33,606 bases of DNA from Roseiflexus sp. (GTDB lineage: Bacteria > Chloroflexota > Chloroflexia > Chloroflexales > Roseiflexaceae). The stretch is taken from the NCBI GenBank assembly GCA_025055265.1, contig JANWXL010000571.1, positions 1 to 33,606 of the forward strand, given 5' to 3'. The notes beneath the pieces were generated by a model that made no database searches, was not told the origin of the DNA, and saw only the letters and a list, made by a program, of their open reading frames with translations. Below, one piece after another: positions 1-7,867 of this stretch (positions are counted from its first letter, which is position 1; every line of letters starts with the position of its first letter). The translations under genes were made by a program, and so were the position numbers.

Positions 1-307
1 CGCCGTCAGCGTCCAGTGCCAGCGCCACGTCGACGCGGTCGTTGACGATCAGCGGAACGCCAGCCGCGCGAGTGAGCGGCAGCAACGCCTTCCCCAGAGC
101 GATCATGTCGCGCGCCGGTACGTCCTTGTCGCGCAGTTGAATGACATGTGCGCCGCCGCGCAGCGCCGCGCGCACGATCTCGATCAGCGAACGTTCACCT
201 GCGGTGCGTCGGTCGGTAATGACATACACGATGCCTCCGCCGGATGGAAACGGGATCGGATCGGTCAGCACAGACGGGGATGGATCGACTGATGTGGACA
301 GTGCCAT
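1..307 (-). CDS. thiE: Thiamine-phosphate synthase ThiE, 5' part only (runs off left edge)
   Basis: ThiE joins HMP diphosphate and thiazole phosphate to make thiamine monophosphate in the cytoplasm. The 102 visible residues contain the family hallmarks: an early beta strand YVITDRR around residue 28, the HVIQLRDKD segment that binds diphosphate, and VPLIVNDRVDVAL, the second conserved strand. The ATG at 307 is preceded by a good Shine-Dalgarno sequence (GGAGGAG, about 315-321). The N-terminus has roughly 25 extra residues before the first strand. The TPP riboswitch just upstream independently supports a thiamine role. The C-terminal half lies outside the window, so completeness cannot be judged. 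Confidence 0.93.
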   Translation of the reverse strand, partial: MALSTSVDPSPSVLTDPIPFPSGGGIVYVITDRRTAGERSLIEIVRAALRGGAHVIQLRDKDVPARDMIALGKALLPLTRAAGVPLIVNDRVDVALALDADG

Positions 308-330
308 AGTTGTCTCCTCCTGGAGTGCCA

Positions 331-374
331 GAATCAAAACTGCCGCTGACCCCACCAACGTGGATCAGCGGCAG
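331..374 (-). terminator. Intrinsic terminator in the thiE leader
   Basis: Read on the minus strand, CTGCCGCTGA (374-365) pairs perfectly with TCAGCGGCAG (349-340), and inner CCAC/GTGG pairs extend the stem. TTTTGATTC follows immediately. It lies between the TPP aptamer and the thiE ribosome binding site, so it is the likely expression platform: a transcriptional OFF switch when thiamine diphosphate binds. Confidence 0.85.
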
Positions 375-385
375 ACTCTGTCTGG

Positions 386-490
386 ACACTTCCCTACGCT
401 GGTATGACCCAGGTCAGGTTCAAAGGGTCTGCGACATCGGTAGGGTCGCACTCTCAGCCGGGCTCACCCGGCTCCCCCAGTGGTGTGTTT
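386..490 (-). promoter_or_regulatory. TPP riboswitch (THI element) upstream of thiE
   Basis: The minus strand carries both conserved halves of the thiamine diphosphate aptamer. The CTGAGAG box lies at 457-451, in a GGGGGAGCC..GGCTGAGAG context. The 3' half has AACCTGACCTGGGTCATACC followed by AGCGTAGGGAA, ending near 390. These are nearly invariant TPP-riboswitch sequences. With the terminator at 331-374 it should attenuate thiE transcription when TPP is plentiful. Confidence 0.95.
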
Positions 491-770
491 AATTGTCATT
501 GGGTTATTAAAAGTAATGATACACGACTTCTGGCAGGATCGCAAGATGCTTTTCGCCCAGCAGTTCGGGTCATGCATCATCAGACAATGGCGGAGCGACG
601 ATGTGTAAGGGCGGGTCTCAGACGCAGGCGTTGACGGCGCGGCGGATGACACGCAGAGCGACGATGCGTAAGGGCGGGTCTGAGACCCGCCCTTACGGCG
701 TCCCAGGGCAGCGCGATGAATTCAGACATCAGCGAACGCATCGTCTGCTTACAACTCATGACTGCACCCT
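491..770. repeat. Gene-free interval with a partial direct repeat and a perfect palindrome
   Basis: No convincing gene is seen between the thiE leader and the end of htpX. A 26-nt segment starting GAGCGACGAT is present at 593-618 and again at 656-681 with one mismatch (63-bp spacing). The second copy continues into a perfect palindrome at 668-696, with 14-bp arms GTAAGGGCGGGTCT / AGACCCGCCCTTAC around a single G. The first copy has lost the right arm. The palindrome has no T-run, so it looks more like a dispersed genomic repeat than a textbook terminator. It could still act as a hairpin after htpX. Confidence 0.6.
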
Positions 771-1661
771 TCACCACACCAGCGCACGCTGCCGAACCGC
801 CATTTGCTCCAGCCGCGCGATGCGCTCCTCTGTCGGCGGATGTGTGCTGAAGAGTTTCACAATCGCGCCGCCATCGAGCGGATTGACAATATACAGGTTC
901 GCCATCGCCGGGTTAGTCGCAAGCGGCAGGCGCTGCTTCCACGCCTCGATCTTGCGTAGCGCTGATGCCAGCGCCAGCGGCGATCCGCTGATTGTCGCGC
1001 CTGCGGCGTCCGCTTCGAATTCGCGCGTGCGCGAGATTGCCAATTGAATCAGCGTCGCAGCGATCGGCGCCACCAGGATCAGCAGCAATCCGCTCACCAA
1101 CCCTGCCAGGCCGCTGTCCTCCCCATCGTCATCGTGGCGCCCAAAGCCGCCAAGCAGCAATGCCCACTGCGCCATATCCGCCAGGATCGCAATCGCGCCG
1201 GCAAACGTCGCCGCAATCGTGCTGATGAGCGTATCGCGGTTCTTGATATGCCCTAATTCATGGGCGATGACCGCGGCAACTTCATCGTCGTTCATCAATT
1301 GCAGCAGTCCGGTTGTGACAGCAACCGCGCCGTGCTGCGGATTGCGACCGGTGGCAAACGCATTCGGCGCCGCCGAGTCGATCAGATAGACGCGCGGCAT
1401 CGGCAGGTTCGCGCGCTGCGCCAGTTGTGCAACCATCTGGTAGAGACGCGGCGCTTCGTACCGGCTGACTTCGCGCGCGCCAGCCATGCTCAGCGCCAGT
1501 TTATCCGAGAACCAGTATGCGCCGCCATTCATCAGGACGGCGAGAATGAATGCGATGATCATGCCCTGCGTGCCGCCGAACCACTGGCCCGCCAGGACCA
1601 GCAGCACCGTCAGCGCACCCAGCAGAGCCGTTGTCTTCAGTGTATTGGTCAATCCTCTCAT
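771..1661 (-). CDS. htpX: HtpX-type membrane zinc metalloprotease (M48B)
   Basis: This is a 296-residue membrane protease that degrades damaged or misfolded membrane proteins. The zinc site is visible: HELGH at residues 134-138 supplies two His ligands and the catalytic Glu. Glu214 in the REFEADAAGA segment matches the EYxAD-type third ligand. Hydrophobic segments lie near residues 10-28 and 31-50 before the catalytic domain, with two more at about 145-172 and 186-208, the usual HtpX layout. The ATG at 1661 has AGAGGG at a suitable distance. The gene stands alone, 240 bp downstream of the small heat-shock protein gene in the same orientation, a stress-related pairing that may be functional. 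Length is normal for the family. Confidence 0.93.
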   Translation of the reverse strand: MRGLTNTLKTTALLGALTVLLVLAGQWFGGTQGMIIAFILAVLMNGGAYWFSDKLALSMAGAREVSRYEAPRLYQMVAQLAQRANLPMPRVYLIDSAAPNAFATGRNPQHGAVAVTTGLLQLMNDDEVAAVIAHELGHIKNRDTLISTIAATFAGAIAILADMAQWALLLGGFGRHDDDGEDSGLAGLVSGLLLILVAPIAATLIQLAISRTREFEADAAGATISGSPLALASALRKIEAWKQRLPLATNPAMANLYIVNPLDGGAIVKLFSTHPPTEERIARLEQMAVRQRALVW

Positions 1662-1759
1662 AGCAGCCCTCTATATAACAGCCACGCAGTCGCGGGCAAC
1701 GCGGCGCGCGCCAGCGTGGAGATTGCAGTTCCACGGTCGTTGCCTTCAGGGACAACAAA

Positions 1760-1790
1760 GCCGGGCAGGAACGATATCGAACTGCCCGGC
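1760..1790 (-). terminator. Candidate hairpin terminator after the small heat-shock gene
   Basis: A perfect 9-bp stem (GCCGGGCAG 1760-1768, CTGCCCGGC 1782-1790) closes a 13-nt loop about 110 bp beyond the hsp20 stop. On the minus strand TTTGTTGT follows, a broken T-run. It would separate hsp20 transcription from htpX. Only the symmetry supports it. Confidence 0.45.
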
Positions 1791-1902
1791 AACAACGGCG
1801 CTTATGCTCACCCGCCGTCTTTCTGAGCCTGTCCAGGCTCGCAGGTCATTCACTTACCCCAGACTTCAGGACCGCGGGTGAGCGCGCTTCAGCAGCCTGC
1901 GG

Positions 1903-2352
1903 TCATGCCGTCTGGATGGTGATGCGGTGCGGTCGGGCATGCTCGACTTTCGGCAGCCGGATGGTCAGCACCCCATCCTTGAGCGATGCCGAGATCCTGT
2001 CGGCGTCCACCGTTGCAGGCAGGCGGACGCAACGCTCAATCTTGCCGCTCGTGCGCTCCTGGATGAGGTAGTGCGCATCCTTTGGCTGCTCGACAGCCGC
2101 CTCACCACGGATGGTGAGCATGTTCTGCTCGAGCTGGATATCAACCTTGTCGCTCGGAACGCCCGGCATAAGCGCCGTCACCACATATGCCTCATCGGTT
2201 TCGTAGAGGTCCAATGGAATGCGCGACGTTCCTGCCCAACCGCCAAAGAGGCTGCGTGGCATCACCCAGCTCTCGTTCAGCAGTTGCTCGACTGCATCCG
2301 ACAGCCGCAGCGCCTCAGCGAATGGATCGAAACGGGTCAACGCAGTAGTCAT
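1903..2352 (-). CDS. Small heat-shock protein (Hsp20 / alpha-crystallin family)
   Basis: This 149-residue, ATP-independent holdase chaperone is of the bacterial Hsp20 class. After a short N-terminal arm (about residues 1-40), the alpha-crystallin domain begins at RIPLDLYETDEAYVV and runs through a strand-rich core. It ends with the diagnostic A-x-x-x-x-G-V-L-type motif in ASLKDGVLTIRLPK (about residues 122-135). The short C-terminal tail carries an ITI sequence, the I-x-I anchor used for oligomer assembly. The ATG at 2352 has a strong AAGGAGGTGA site. A TAATAT sequence near 2392-2401 on the minus strand could be part of its promoter. No CIRCE repeat was found upstream. Confidence 0.93.
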   Translation of the reverse strand: MTTALTRFDPFAEALRLSDAVEQLLNESWVMPRSLFGGWAGTSRIPLDLYETDEAYVVTALMPGVPSDKVDIQLEQNMLTIRGEAAVEQPKDAHYLIQERTSGKIERCVRLPATVDADRISASLKDGVLTIRLPKVEHARPHRITIQTA

Positions 2353-2444
2353 TGGTCCTCACCTCCTTGTGGCATCTGGTGTTTTCGGTTATGTATATTA
2401 GCGCGTGTGTGTTAGAACTGTGTCAGAGAAACGTTAGCGTTGCG

Positions 2445-3827
2445 TCAATCCTTGTGCGTCTGCAGAACCCACGCCACGCCTTCTTCCACTGTGCTGAAGA
2501 CGCCATCAAGTTGCGCTTCGTAGGCGCGCCGCAGCATTTCCCCCAGGCGCGGACCTGGCGCGACCCCCGCAGCGATCAGGTCACGCCCGCGGACCAGCGG
2601 CGCGGGACGATTTCTGGCGGCGCCCTCAGCCTCGGCAATCGCCAGAAACGCCGCTGCCGGTCGCTCTGGCGGCATTGGCGGTCGTCCGGAGGCGTCAGCT
2701 TCAATCAGTCGCTCCCACTGCACCAGGGTTGCCGGCGCGAGACGGTTCGCCAGGCGACGCACCACGCGCGGCGTCGGCGGGGTGTGAATGTGCACCAGGT
2801 GCTCGCGCACCAGCGGCGTTACCAGACGCTCAAGCCAGTGCGGCGCTCCGATGCGCGCAAGGAACGCTTGCGTCAACGGCACGCCCGCCGCTGCGTGCCC
2901 CGGACTGCGTGGAATGCCGTCCTCTTCGATCACGGTGGTGGGAGGCTTTCCCAGATCATGACACAGGGCTGCAAACATCAGCACCGCGCGGTCGCGCGCA
3001 TCCAGCGCGTCGCGTTCGGCAATGCGCGCTGCTGCATCGCAGACGTAGAGCGTATGAACCCACACGTCTCCTTCAGGGTGAAAGTGCGGGTGTTGCGGGC
3101 ATCCCTGTAATGCGACAAGTTCAGGGTAGAGCGCCAGCCATCCCGACTCATCGAGAGCGTGTAACCCGGCGGAGGGGCAGACGCCAAGAGTTGCCCATTT
3201 GTGCCATTCACGCCAGATACGGTCGCCTGGAAGAGTGGCAGATGCAGGAAGCAGGGTGCGGCAGAGCGCAGCCGTCTCCGGTGCGAGGCGCATATCAAAG
3301 CGCGCCGCAAACTGCATCGCGCGCAACACGCGCAGCGGATCATCGCCAAATGCCTCGGATGTATGCCGCAGCAGCCGCGCTTCGAGATCGGCGCGACCGC
3401 CAAAATAGTCGATCAGATCGCCAGACGGCGTCAGCGCCAGTGCGTTGATAGTAAAGTCGCGGCGCGCCAGCGCCTCGCGCGGCGTCAACGACGGGTCGTA
3501 CTCCAGCAGCGTGCCAGGCTCGTCATCATCGTCAACCGGATGCCGACGCACCGGCAGCGTCACATCCACCTCGTATCCTGCGAGCCGCGCTTTCAATACG
3601 CCAAAAGAGCGACCGACCGCATCAACCCGACCGAACGACGCAAGCGCGGCGGCGAGGGTCTGCCCGTCGATGCCGTACACTTCCACATCAATATCGGTCG
3701 GCGGCAAACCGAGCAGCATATCGCGCACTGCGCCGCCAACCAGCAGGGGACGTCCGCCAGCGCGCGCAAGCGCATCAAAGAGCGACGCCAATGTCTCAAG
3801 AAGGGGGTGCTGAGAGAGAGAAATCAT
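2445..3827 (-). CDS. CCA-adding tRNA nucleotidyltransferase / poly(A) polymerase family protein with HD domain
   Basis: This is a 460-residue class II nucleotidyltransferase. GGAVRD at residues 31-36 and DIDVE at 45-49 are the nucleotide-binding loop and metal-binding carboxylates. RRDFTINALA (122-131) and RVLRAMQFAARF (about 166-177) are further family motifs. The C-terminal half carries an HD phosphohydrolase domain: HPEGDVWVH around 250-258 and CHDLGK with His290-Asp291. The architecture matches bacterial enzymes that add or repair the 3' CCA of tRNA and may trim 2',3'-cyclic phosphates. Sequence alone does not separate CCA-adding from poly(A)-adding activity, so no gene symbol is given. 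It lies 40 bp after the Ser/Thr kinase stop and may be a distal member of that operon. Confidence 0.85.
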   Translation of the reverse strand: MISLSQHPLLETLASLFDALARAGGRPLLVGGAVRDMLLGLPPTDIDVEVYGIDGQTLAAALASFGRVDAVGRSFGVLKARLAGYEVDVTLPVRRHPVDDDDEPGTLLEYDPSLTPREALARRDFTINALALTPSGDLIDYFGGRADLEARLLRHTSEAFGDDPLRVLRAMQFAARFDMRLAPETAALCRTLLPASATLPGDRIWREWHKWATLGVCPSAGLHALDESGWLALYPELVALQGCPQHPHFHPEGDVWVHTLYVCDAAARIAERDALDARDRAVLMFAALCHDLGKPPTTVIEEDGIPRSPGHAAAGVPLTQAFLARIGAPHWLERLVTPLVREHLVHIHTPPTPRVVRRLANRLAPATLVQWERLIEADASGRPPMPPERPAAAFLAIAEAEGAARNRPAPLVRGRDLIAAGVAPGPRLGEMLRRAYEAQLDGVFSTVEEGVAWVLQTHKD

Positions 3828-3867
3828 CGAGAAGGTAGCGTGCAGACGTTGTGCCGATGATTCAGAA

Positions 3868-5871
3868 TCACAATACCAATATCAAGATTAGCGCCACTGT
3901 CACCACAATGCTCACGCCCGTCGCCCCCAGTGCGACGATCCGATCCCGGTTCAGAAAACGCCAGTCATCGGGCAGTAACTTTTCAAATCCGTAGATATAC
4001 CAGCGGTAGAGCACCGGTTCACGCGATCGCCTTTTGCCTCCAACGCCTTTGGTCACCGTCCATTCATTCAAGTCGAACACGATCTCGGTCACAGGGATGA
4101 AATGGACAATCACTTCGCTTAGCACGATGCGCGTATCGGGATCCAGGCGCTTCTCCGCCTCTTCAATCATCGTCTGAATGCCCGGTACGAGGCGCCATTC
4201 GGAGCGGAATCCGCCCTGCGCCTGCTCGCAGTAGATTTTGCGCTTCTTACAGCGCTGCTGCAGCCACTGTTCATCAACTTTCGGCAAATTGTCGTGTTCA
4301 GTCATTGTTGCCGCCCGGCGATGCCAGCGGATAGTCTTGTGAACAACCAGGCGGCTGGTTCCGTCGCAGCGTTTACAGTGCAATCCGCCGCTTCCCTGGC
4401 AGTCGGGACACGGGATCAGGCGCGGCGGTGCGGCAACCTGTACCGACGCAGACGCAGAGGCGACTGTCGCCGGGGAACCGGGCATCGGATCGCCCGGCAA
4501 TCCGGGATCGGCAGGTGCAGGAACACGCCGACTGCCGTTGCAGCGGGGACAGATGGTGCGCCCGATTCCTTTGCAATCGTCGCACAGCACGACGCGCGTC
4601 GTACCGGGAATGCGCACAATGCCGCCAGGATCGTTCTCAAATCCTTGCGGCGCAGGAAGCGGCACTTCCCAGCGACCGGGCTCACGCTCCAGTTTGATCT
4701 CTATCATCTGATAATCCGGTTCTTCGGCGCTCCGCGCTGGCTCGCGCGTCTCGTACAGCACGCGCAGGACGTACCAGTAGACGTTGCGATGCCCAATCTG
4801 TCGGATCGCTGCCAGGCGCCCTAACGCCGGACGGCGCAGCCACGGTCGGGCATCGCTCCAGTCGTTCAACAGCCGGGCGATTTCGCGCGGATCATTGAGT
4901 TCGTTCATGCGCGTCAGGGCTTCCTGCATCGGCGCCTTGAGCAGATCGGGCGCCAGCGCCTTTTCCACCGGGTGCGGTTCTTCTGGCGGTGATGCCGGAG
5001 TGGAGGGTGTGCTGGCAGGCGCGCTGGTCATCACCTGCGTCGTGCTGGTGTGGCGGTTCAGCGCCTGTTTGAGCGCATCCGCCGCCGCCTGGGCGCTTGG
5101 GTAGCGTTTGGACGGTTCCAGCGCCAGCATCGTGCGGATGATGGTATCGAGCGCAGCGGGCACATCAGTCACGCCGCGGTCGCGCAGCGACATTGGCGGT
5201 GCGAATGGTCCGCCATCATCGCCCAACCCTGGTTTGTAGGGCCAGGGCAGATCACCCGTGAGCATGACATACAACACCACGCCCAGGCTATAGATATCGG
5301 AGAGATGGGTGACAGCGGTTGCCGACGATGCGTGTTCTGGTGAGAGGAATCCGCGCGTCCCCATCACTTTGTTGACCGTCGTCATCGGCGGTTTGCCTGA
5401 TTCGCGGGCGATGCCGAAATCGGCGAGAAACACGCGCTTGCCGTTGTGGTCGACGAGAATATTGCCGGTCGAAATGTCGCGGTGGACGACGCCGTGCGCG
5501 TGGGCATAGTCGAGTGCCGCGGCGGTGCAAAAAAAGATGTGCGCCGCCAGTTCGAGCGGCAGCCGTCCGCGTTGATTGAGCAGATCACGGAGTGATCCGC
5601 CCTCGACATATTCCATGACAGTGTAGTGGAACGGCGACTGATACCCGTGGTCGTAGATCGGCACAATGTGTTCGTGGCGGAGCTGGCTGGTGATCTCCGC
5701 TTCGCGGGTAAAGCGTTCGATCCATTCGGGATCCTGCGAAAGAAGCACCTTAACCGCAACCTGACGGGTGCGCAGCGTCCGGTGACGCGCCAGCCACACC
5801 TGGCTGACGCCCCCTCTGCCGATCTGGCGCTCCAGGCGATAATTGCCGATCCGTTCAGGAAGGTTGCTCAT
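3868..5871 (-). CDS. Membrane-anchored Ser/Thr protein kinase with DnaJ-like CXXCXG zinc knuckles
   Basis: This 667-residue protein begins at the ATG at 5871, which overlaps the ptsI stop as ATGA; a longer reading frame upstream only shadows ptsI. Residues 8-270 form a Hanks-type kinase: glycine loop IGRGGVSQVW, Lys41 in VAVK, catalytic HRD (Asp132) and DFG (Asp151). The catalytic loop is HRDISTGN rather than HRDLKPxN, and the activation segment ends SPE. A Thr/Pro-rich linker (about 275-305) leads to an uncharacterised region. Four CXXC knuckles of DnaJ central-domain style follow (Cys430/433, 441/444, 488/491, 499/502), split by an Ala/Pro/Ser-rich insert. One hydrophobic helix at the C-terminus (about 645-667) should anchor the protein with the kinase in the cytoplasm. 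Its place as last gene of the PTS/dihydroxyacetone operon suggests a regulatory link. The substrate is unknown. Confidence 0.9.
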   Translation of the reverse strand: MSNLPERIGNYRLERQIGRGGVSQVWLARHRTLRTRQVAVKVLLSQDPEWIERFTREAEITSQLRHEHIVPIYDHGYQSPFHYTVMEYVEGGSLRDLLNQRGRLPLELAAHIFFCTAAALDYAHAHGVVHRDISTGNILVDHNGKRVFLADFGIARESGKPPMTTVNKVMGTRGFLSPEHASSATAVTHLSDIYSLGVVLYVMLTGDLPWPYKPGLGDDGGPFAPPMSLRDRGVTDVPAALDTIIRTMLALEPSKRYPSAQAAADALKQALNRHTSTTQVMTSAPASTPSTPASPPEEPHPVEKALAPDLLKAPMQEALTRMNELNDPREIARLLNDWSDARPWLRRPALGRLAAIRQIGHRNVYWYVLRVLYETREPARSAEEPDYQMIEIKLEREPGRWEVPLPAPQGFENDPGGIVRIPGTTRVVLCDDCKGIGRTICPRCNGSRRVPAPADPGLPGDPMPGSPATVASASASVQVAAPPRLIPCPDCQGSGGLHCKRCDGTSRLVVHKTIRWHRRAATMTEHDNLPKVDEQWLQQRCKKRKIYCEQAQGGFRSEWRLVPGIQTMIEEAEKRLDPDTRIVLSEVIVHFIPVTEIVFDLNEWTVTKGVGGKRRSREPVLYRWYIYGFEKLLPDDWRFLNRDRIVALGATGVSIVVTVALILILVL

Positions 5872-7538
5872 ACGTAGAAACTCAACACCGATCGGGCTGC
5901 TGATCGCGCCTGCGTCATAGACGTCTCGCCCAAGCGCTCTTTGATCAGGGGAATGCTGGCCGGGTTCATACTCAACTGCACCACTCCCAGCCCAACCAGG
6001 AGCGGTGCAACATCCGGCGCACTGGCGATCTCGCCGCAGACGCACACCTGCAGATGGGCGCGTGCAGCGGCGCCGACGGTTTGCGCGATCAGGCGCAGAA
6101 CAGCGGCGGAGGTCTGCGGATAGCGGGCGGATACATCAGCGCTGGTGCGATCAGCGGCAAGCGCATACTGCGCCAGATCGTTCGTGCCGATGCTAAAGAA
6201 CGCCGCCTCGCGCGCCAGCAGATCGGCAGTGATCGCTGCCGCTGGCGTTTCAATCATGACACCGACGGGTACGTCCGCCCGGTACGGAATGTCTTCCTGC
6301 GCCAGCGACTCGGCGGCGCTGCGGATCTGTTCCCGCGCCCACGCGACTTCGTCCGGTGTGGTGACCATCGGCAGCAGGATGCGCAGATCGCCATGCACTG
6401 CCGCGCGGAGCATGGCGCGAATCTGAGTCTGGAACAGATCGGGGCGACGCATAGCCAGGCGCACCCCGCGGATGCCGAGCGACGGGTTGAGTTCATGGGG
6501 CAGGTCGAGGTAGTCCACCCGCTTATCGCCGCCAATATCCAGCGTGCGGATAATGACCGGGCGACCTTCCATGATGTCGAGCACAGTGCGATAGGCTTCA
6601 TACTGTTCGTGTTCACCGGGCGGAGCGCTGCGCCCCAGGAAGAGGAACTCGGTGCGGAACAGCCCGATGCCTTCCGCGCCCTGTTCGAGGGCGGCGCGCG
6701 CCTCCAGCGGATGGCTGATATTCGCCCAGATCGTCACCGGTTCGCCGCTCGCCAGCCGCCCCGGTTGATCGCGCAACGGTTGGCGTCGGATCCGCGCAAG
6801 GATCGAACCCGACGCGCGTCGTTCGTAGGAGGACCACTCAAAGGCGTCAGGATCAACGATCAGCAGACCGGTGTATCCATCGAGCACGAGCGGTGCGCCA
6901 TCGGGAACCGCCAGCGTCGCTGCGCCCAGCCCGACAACCGCCGGAATGCCGAAGGCGCGCGCCAGAATGGTTGTGTGGCTGGTTGGCCCACCCTCAGCCG
7001 TTGCGAATCCGGCGATCCGTCCATCGCGCAGACTGACCGCTTCCGCTGGCGTCAGATCGTTCGTCACCAGGATAGCGCCGATCGGCAGATCGTGGATGCG
7101 GCGCGTTTCGCCGTGCAGCGCCGTCAGGATCGCGCGTCGCACGCTATCCACGTCGCTGGAGCGTTCGCGGAGATAGGGGTCTTCGATTGCTTCAATGGTT
7201 TCGCGCAATGATCCGATGGCGGCAATCAGCGCCTGTTCCAGGCTGATGTGCCCCTCGCGCATGCGCCGTTCAACTTCCTGCGTCAGGGTTTCGTCTTCGA
7301 CGAGAAGCGCATGGGTGTCAAAAATGCGCGCCTCTTCGATGCGGCCCTCTTCACGCAACAGATCCGCCAGCGCGCGAAGCTGAGTGGCAGCCATTGCCTG
7401 AGCTGCCGTGAAGCGCGCCATCGCGGCGTCGATATCGGCATCGACCGTATGCCAGGTGTGGTTATCGGGCAGATACCGCACTGCGCGCCCGAGCGCCACT
7501 CCTGGTGAACTGCCAGCGCCACGAAGATAGATGGCCAT
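5868..7538 (-). CDS. ptsI: PTS enzyme I (phosphoenolpyruvate-protein phosphotransferase)
   Basis: This 556-residue cytoplasmic enzyme takes phosphate from PEP and passes it to HPr. The phosphorylated histidine is His188 in the GGPTSHTTILAR motif, preceded by an N-terminal helical HPr-binding domain (about 30-150). The C-terminal PEP-binding barrel shows GLFRTEFLFLGR, RTLDIGGDK, the FSIGTNDLAQYALAADR segment and the active-site Cys in VCGE. The length is slightly below that of typical enzyme I (about 570-580). The ATG at 7538 directly abuts the HPr stop codon (TAG then ATG), and its own stop overlaps the kinase start, so translation is probably coupled on both sides. In context it feeds a dihydroxyacetone kinase rather than a sugar permease. 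Confidence 0.97.
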   Translation of the reverse strand: MAIYLRGAGSSPGVALGRAVRYLPDNHTWHTVDADIDAAMARFTAAQAMAATQLRALADLLREEGRIEEARIFDTHALLVEDETLTQEVERRMREGHISLEQALIAAIGSLRETIEAIEDPYLRERSSDVDSVRRAILTALHGETRRIHDLPIGAILVTNDLTPAEAVSLRDGRIAGFATAEGGPTSHTTILARAFGIPAVVGLGAATLAVPDGAPLVLDGYTGLLIVDPDAFEWSSYERRASGSILARIRRQPLRDQPGRLASGEPVTIWANISHPLEARAALEQGAEGIGLFRTEFLFLGRSAPPGEHEQYEAYRTVLDIMEGRPVIIRTLDIGGDKRVDYLDLPHELNPSLGIRGVRLAMRRPDLFQTQIRAMLRAAVHGDLRILLPMVTTPDEVAWAREQIRSAAESLAQEDIPYRADVPVGVMIETPAAAITADLLAREAAFFSIGTNDLAQYALAADRTSADVSARYPQTSAAVLRLIAQTVGAAARAHLQVCVCGEIASAPDVAPLLVGLGVVQLSMNPASIPLIKERLGETSMTQARSAARSVLSFYV

Positions 7539-7814
7539 CTATTCCTCGGCTGTGAGTTGATCCAGTAATGCGGCCAGCGCCGCCACTGCCTCACGTTCAT
7601 CGTCGCCCTCGGCGCGGATCAGCACCTGATGCCCCTGCGCGGCGCCAAGTTGCAGCAGATTCAACAGGCTGACCGGCAGCTCGACCGAGGATCGCCGGCT
7701 CATGTTCCGTACCGTGATGCGGCTGCGAAACTCGCGCGTCTTGCGATAGAAATCGGCTGCCGGACGCGCATGCAGCCCGAAGGGATGCCGAATGCGTACC
7801 ACTCGCTCTTCCAT
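7539..7814 (-). CDS. ptsH: HPr phosphocarrier protein
   Basis: The small PTS phosphocarrier is 91 residues from the ATG at 7814. I prefer this start to an in-frame ATG at 7844 because it puts the active-site histidine at position 15 (GLHARPAADF), as in canonical HPr, and because the family begins a few residues before the first strand. The regulatory-serine region reads VSLLNLLQLGAAQG, aligning with the KSxxGLxxLG segment around Ser46. A Ser (Ser49 here) is kept, but the preceding Lys is Val and about three residues are inserted upstream. It sits between dhaM and ptsI, which it abuts, and should carry phosphate from EI to DhaM. Confidence 0.95.
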   Translation of the reverse strand: MEERVVRIRHPFGLHARPAADFYRKTREFRSRITVRNMSRRSSVELPVSLLNLLQLGAAQGHQVLIRAEGDDEREAVAALAALLDQLTAEE

Positions 7815-7867
7815 GTCTCTTCGAAGGTGCACATCACCGCCCATCTCCCATAGAGACAGGCATTGCG

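Noticed and set aside
2368-2444. CIRCE or other heat-shock operator upstream of hsp20
   Set aside because: No TTAGCACTC/GAGTGCTAA pair or close variant is present.
2352-3110. Plus-strand open frame of 252 codons opposite the nucleotidyltransferase
   Set aside because: Basic, low-complexity product antisense to a gene with complete catalytic motifs.
3823-3861. ATCATCG / CGATGAT inverted repeat between the kinase and nucleotidyltransferase genes
   Set aside because: Only 7 bp with a 25-nt loop, and it overlaps the start codon region; likely chance.
6054-7211. Plus-strand open frame of 385 codons opposite ptsI
   Set aside because: It lies wholly antisense to a certain enzyme I gene. Its Arg/Gln/Ala-rich composition is what GC-rich antisense frames give, and it has no family resemblance.
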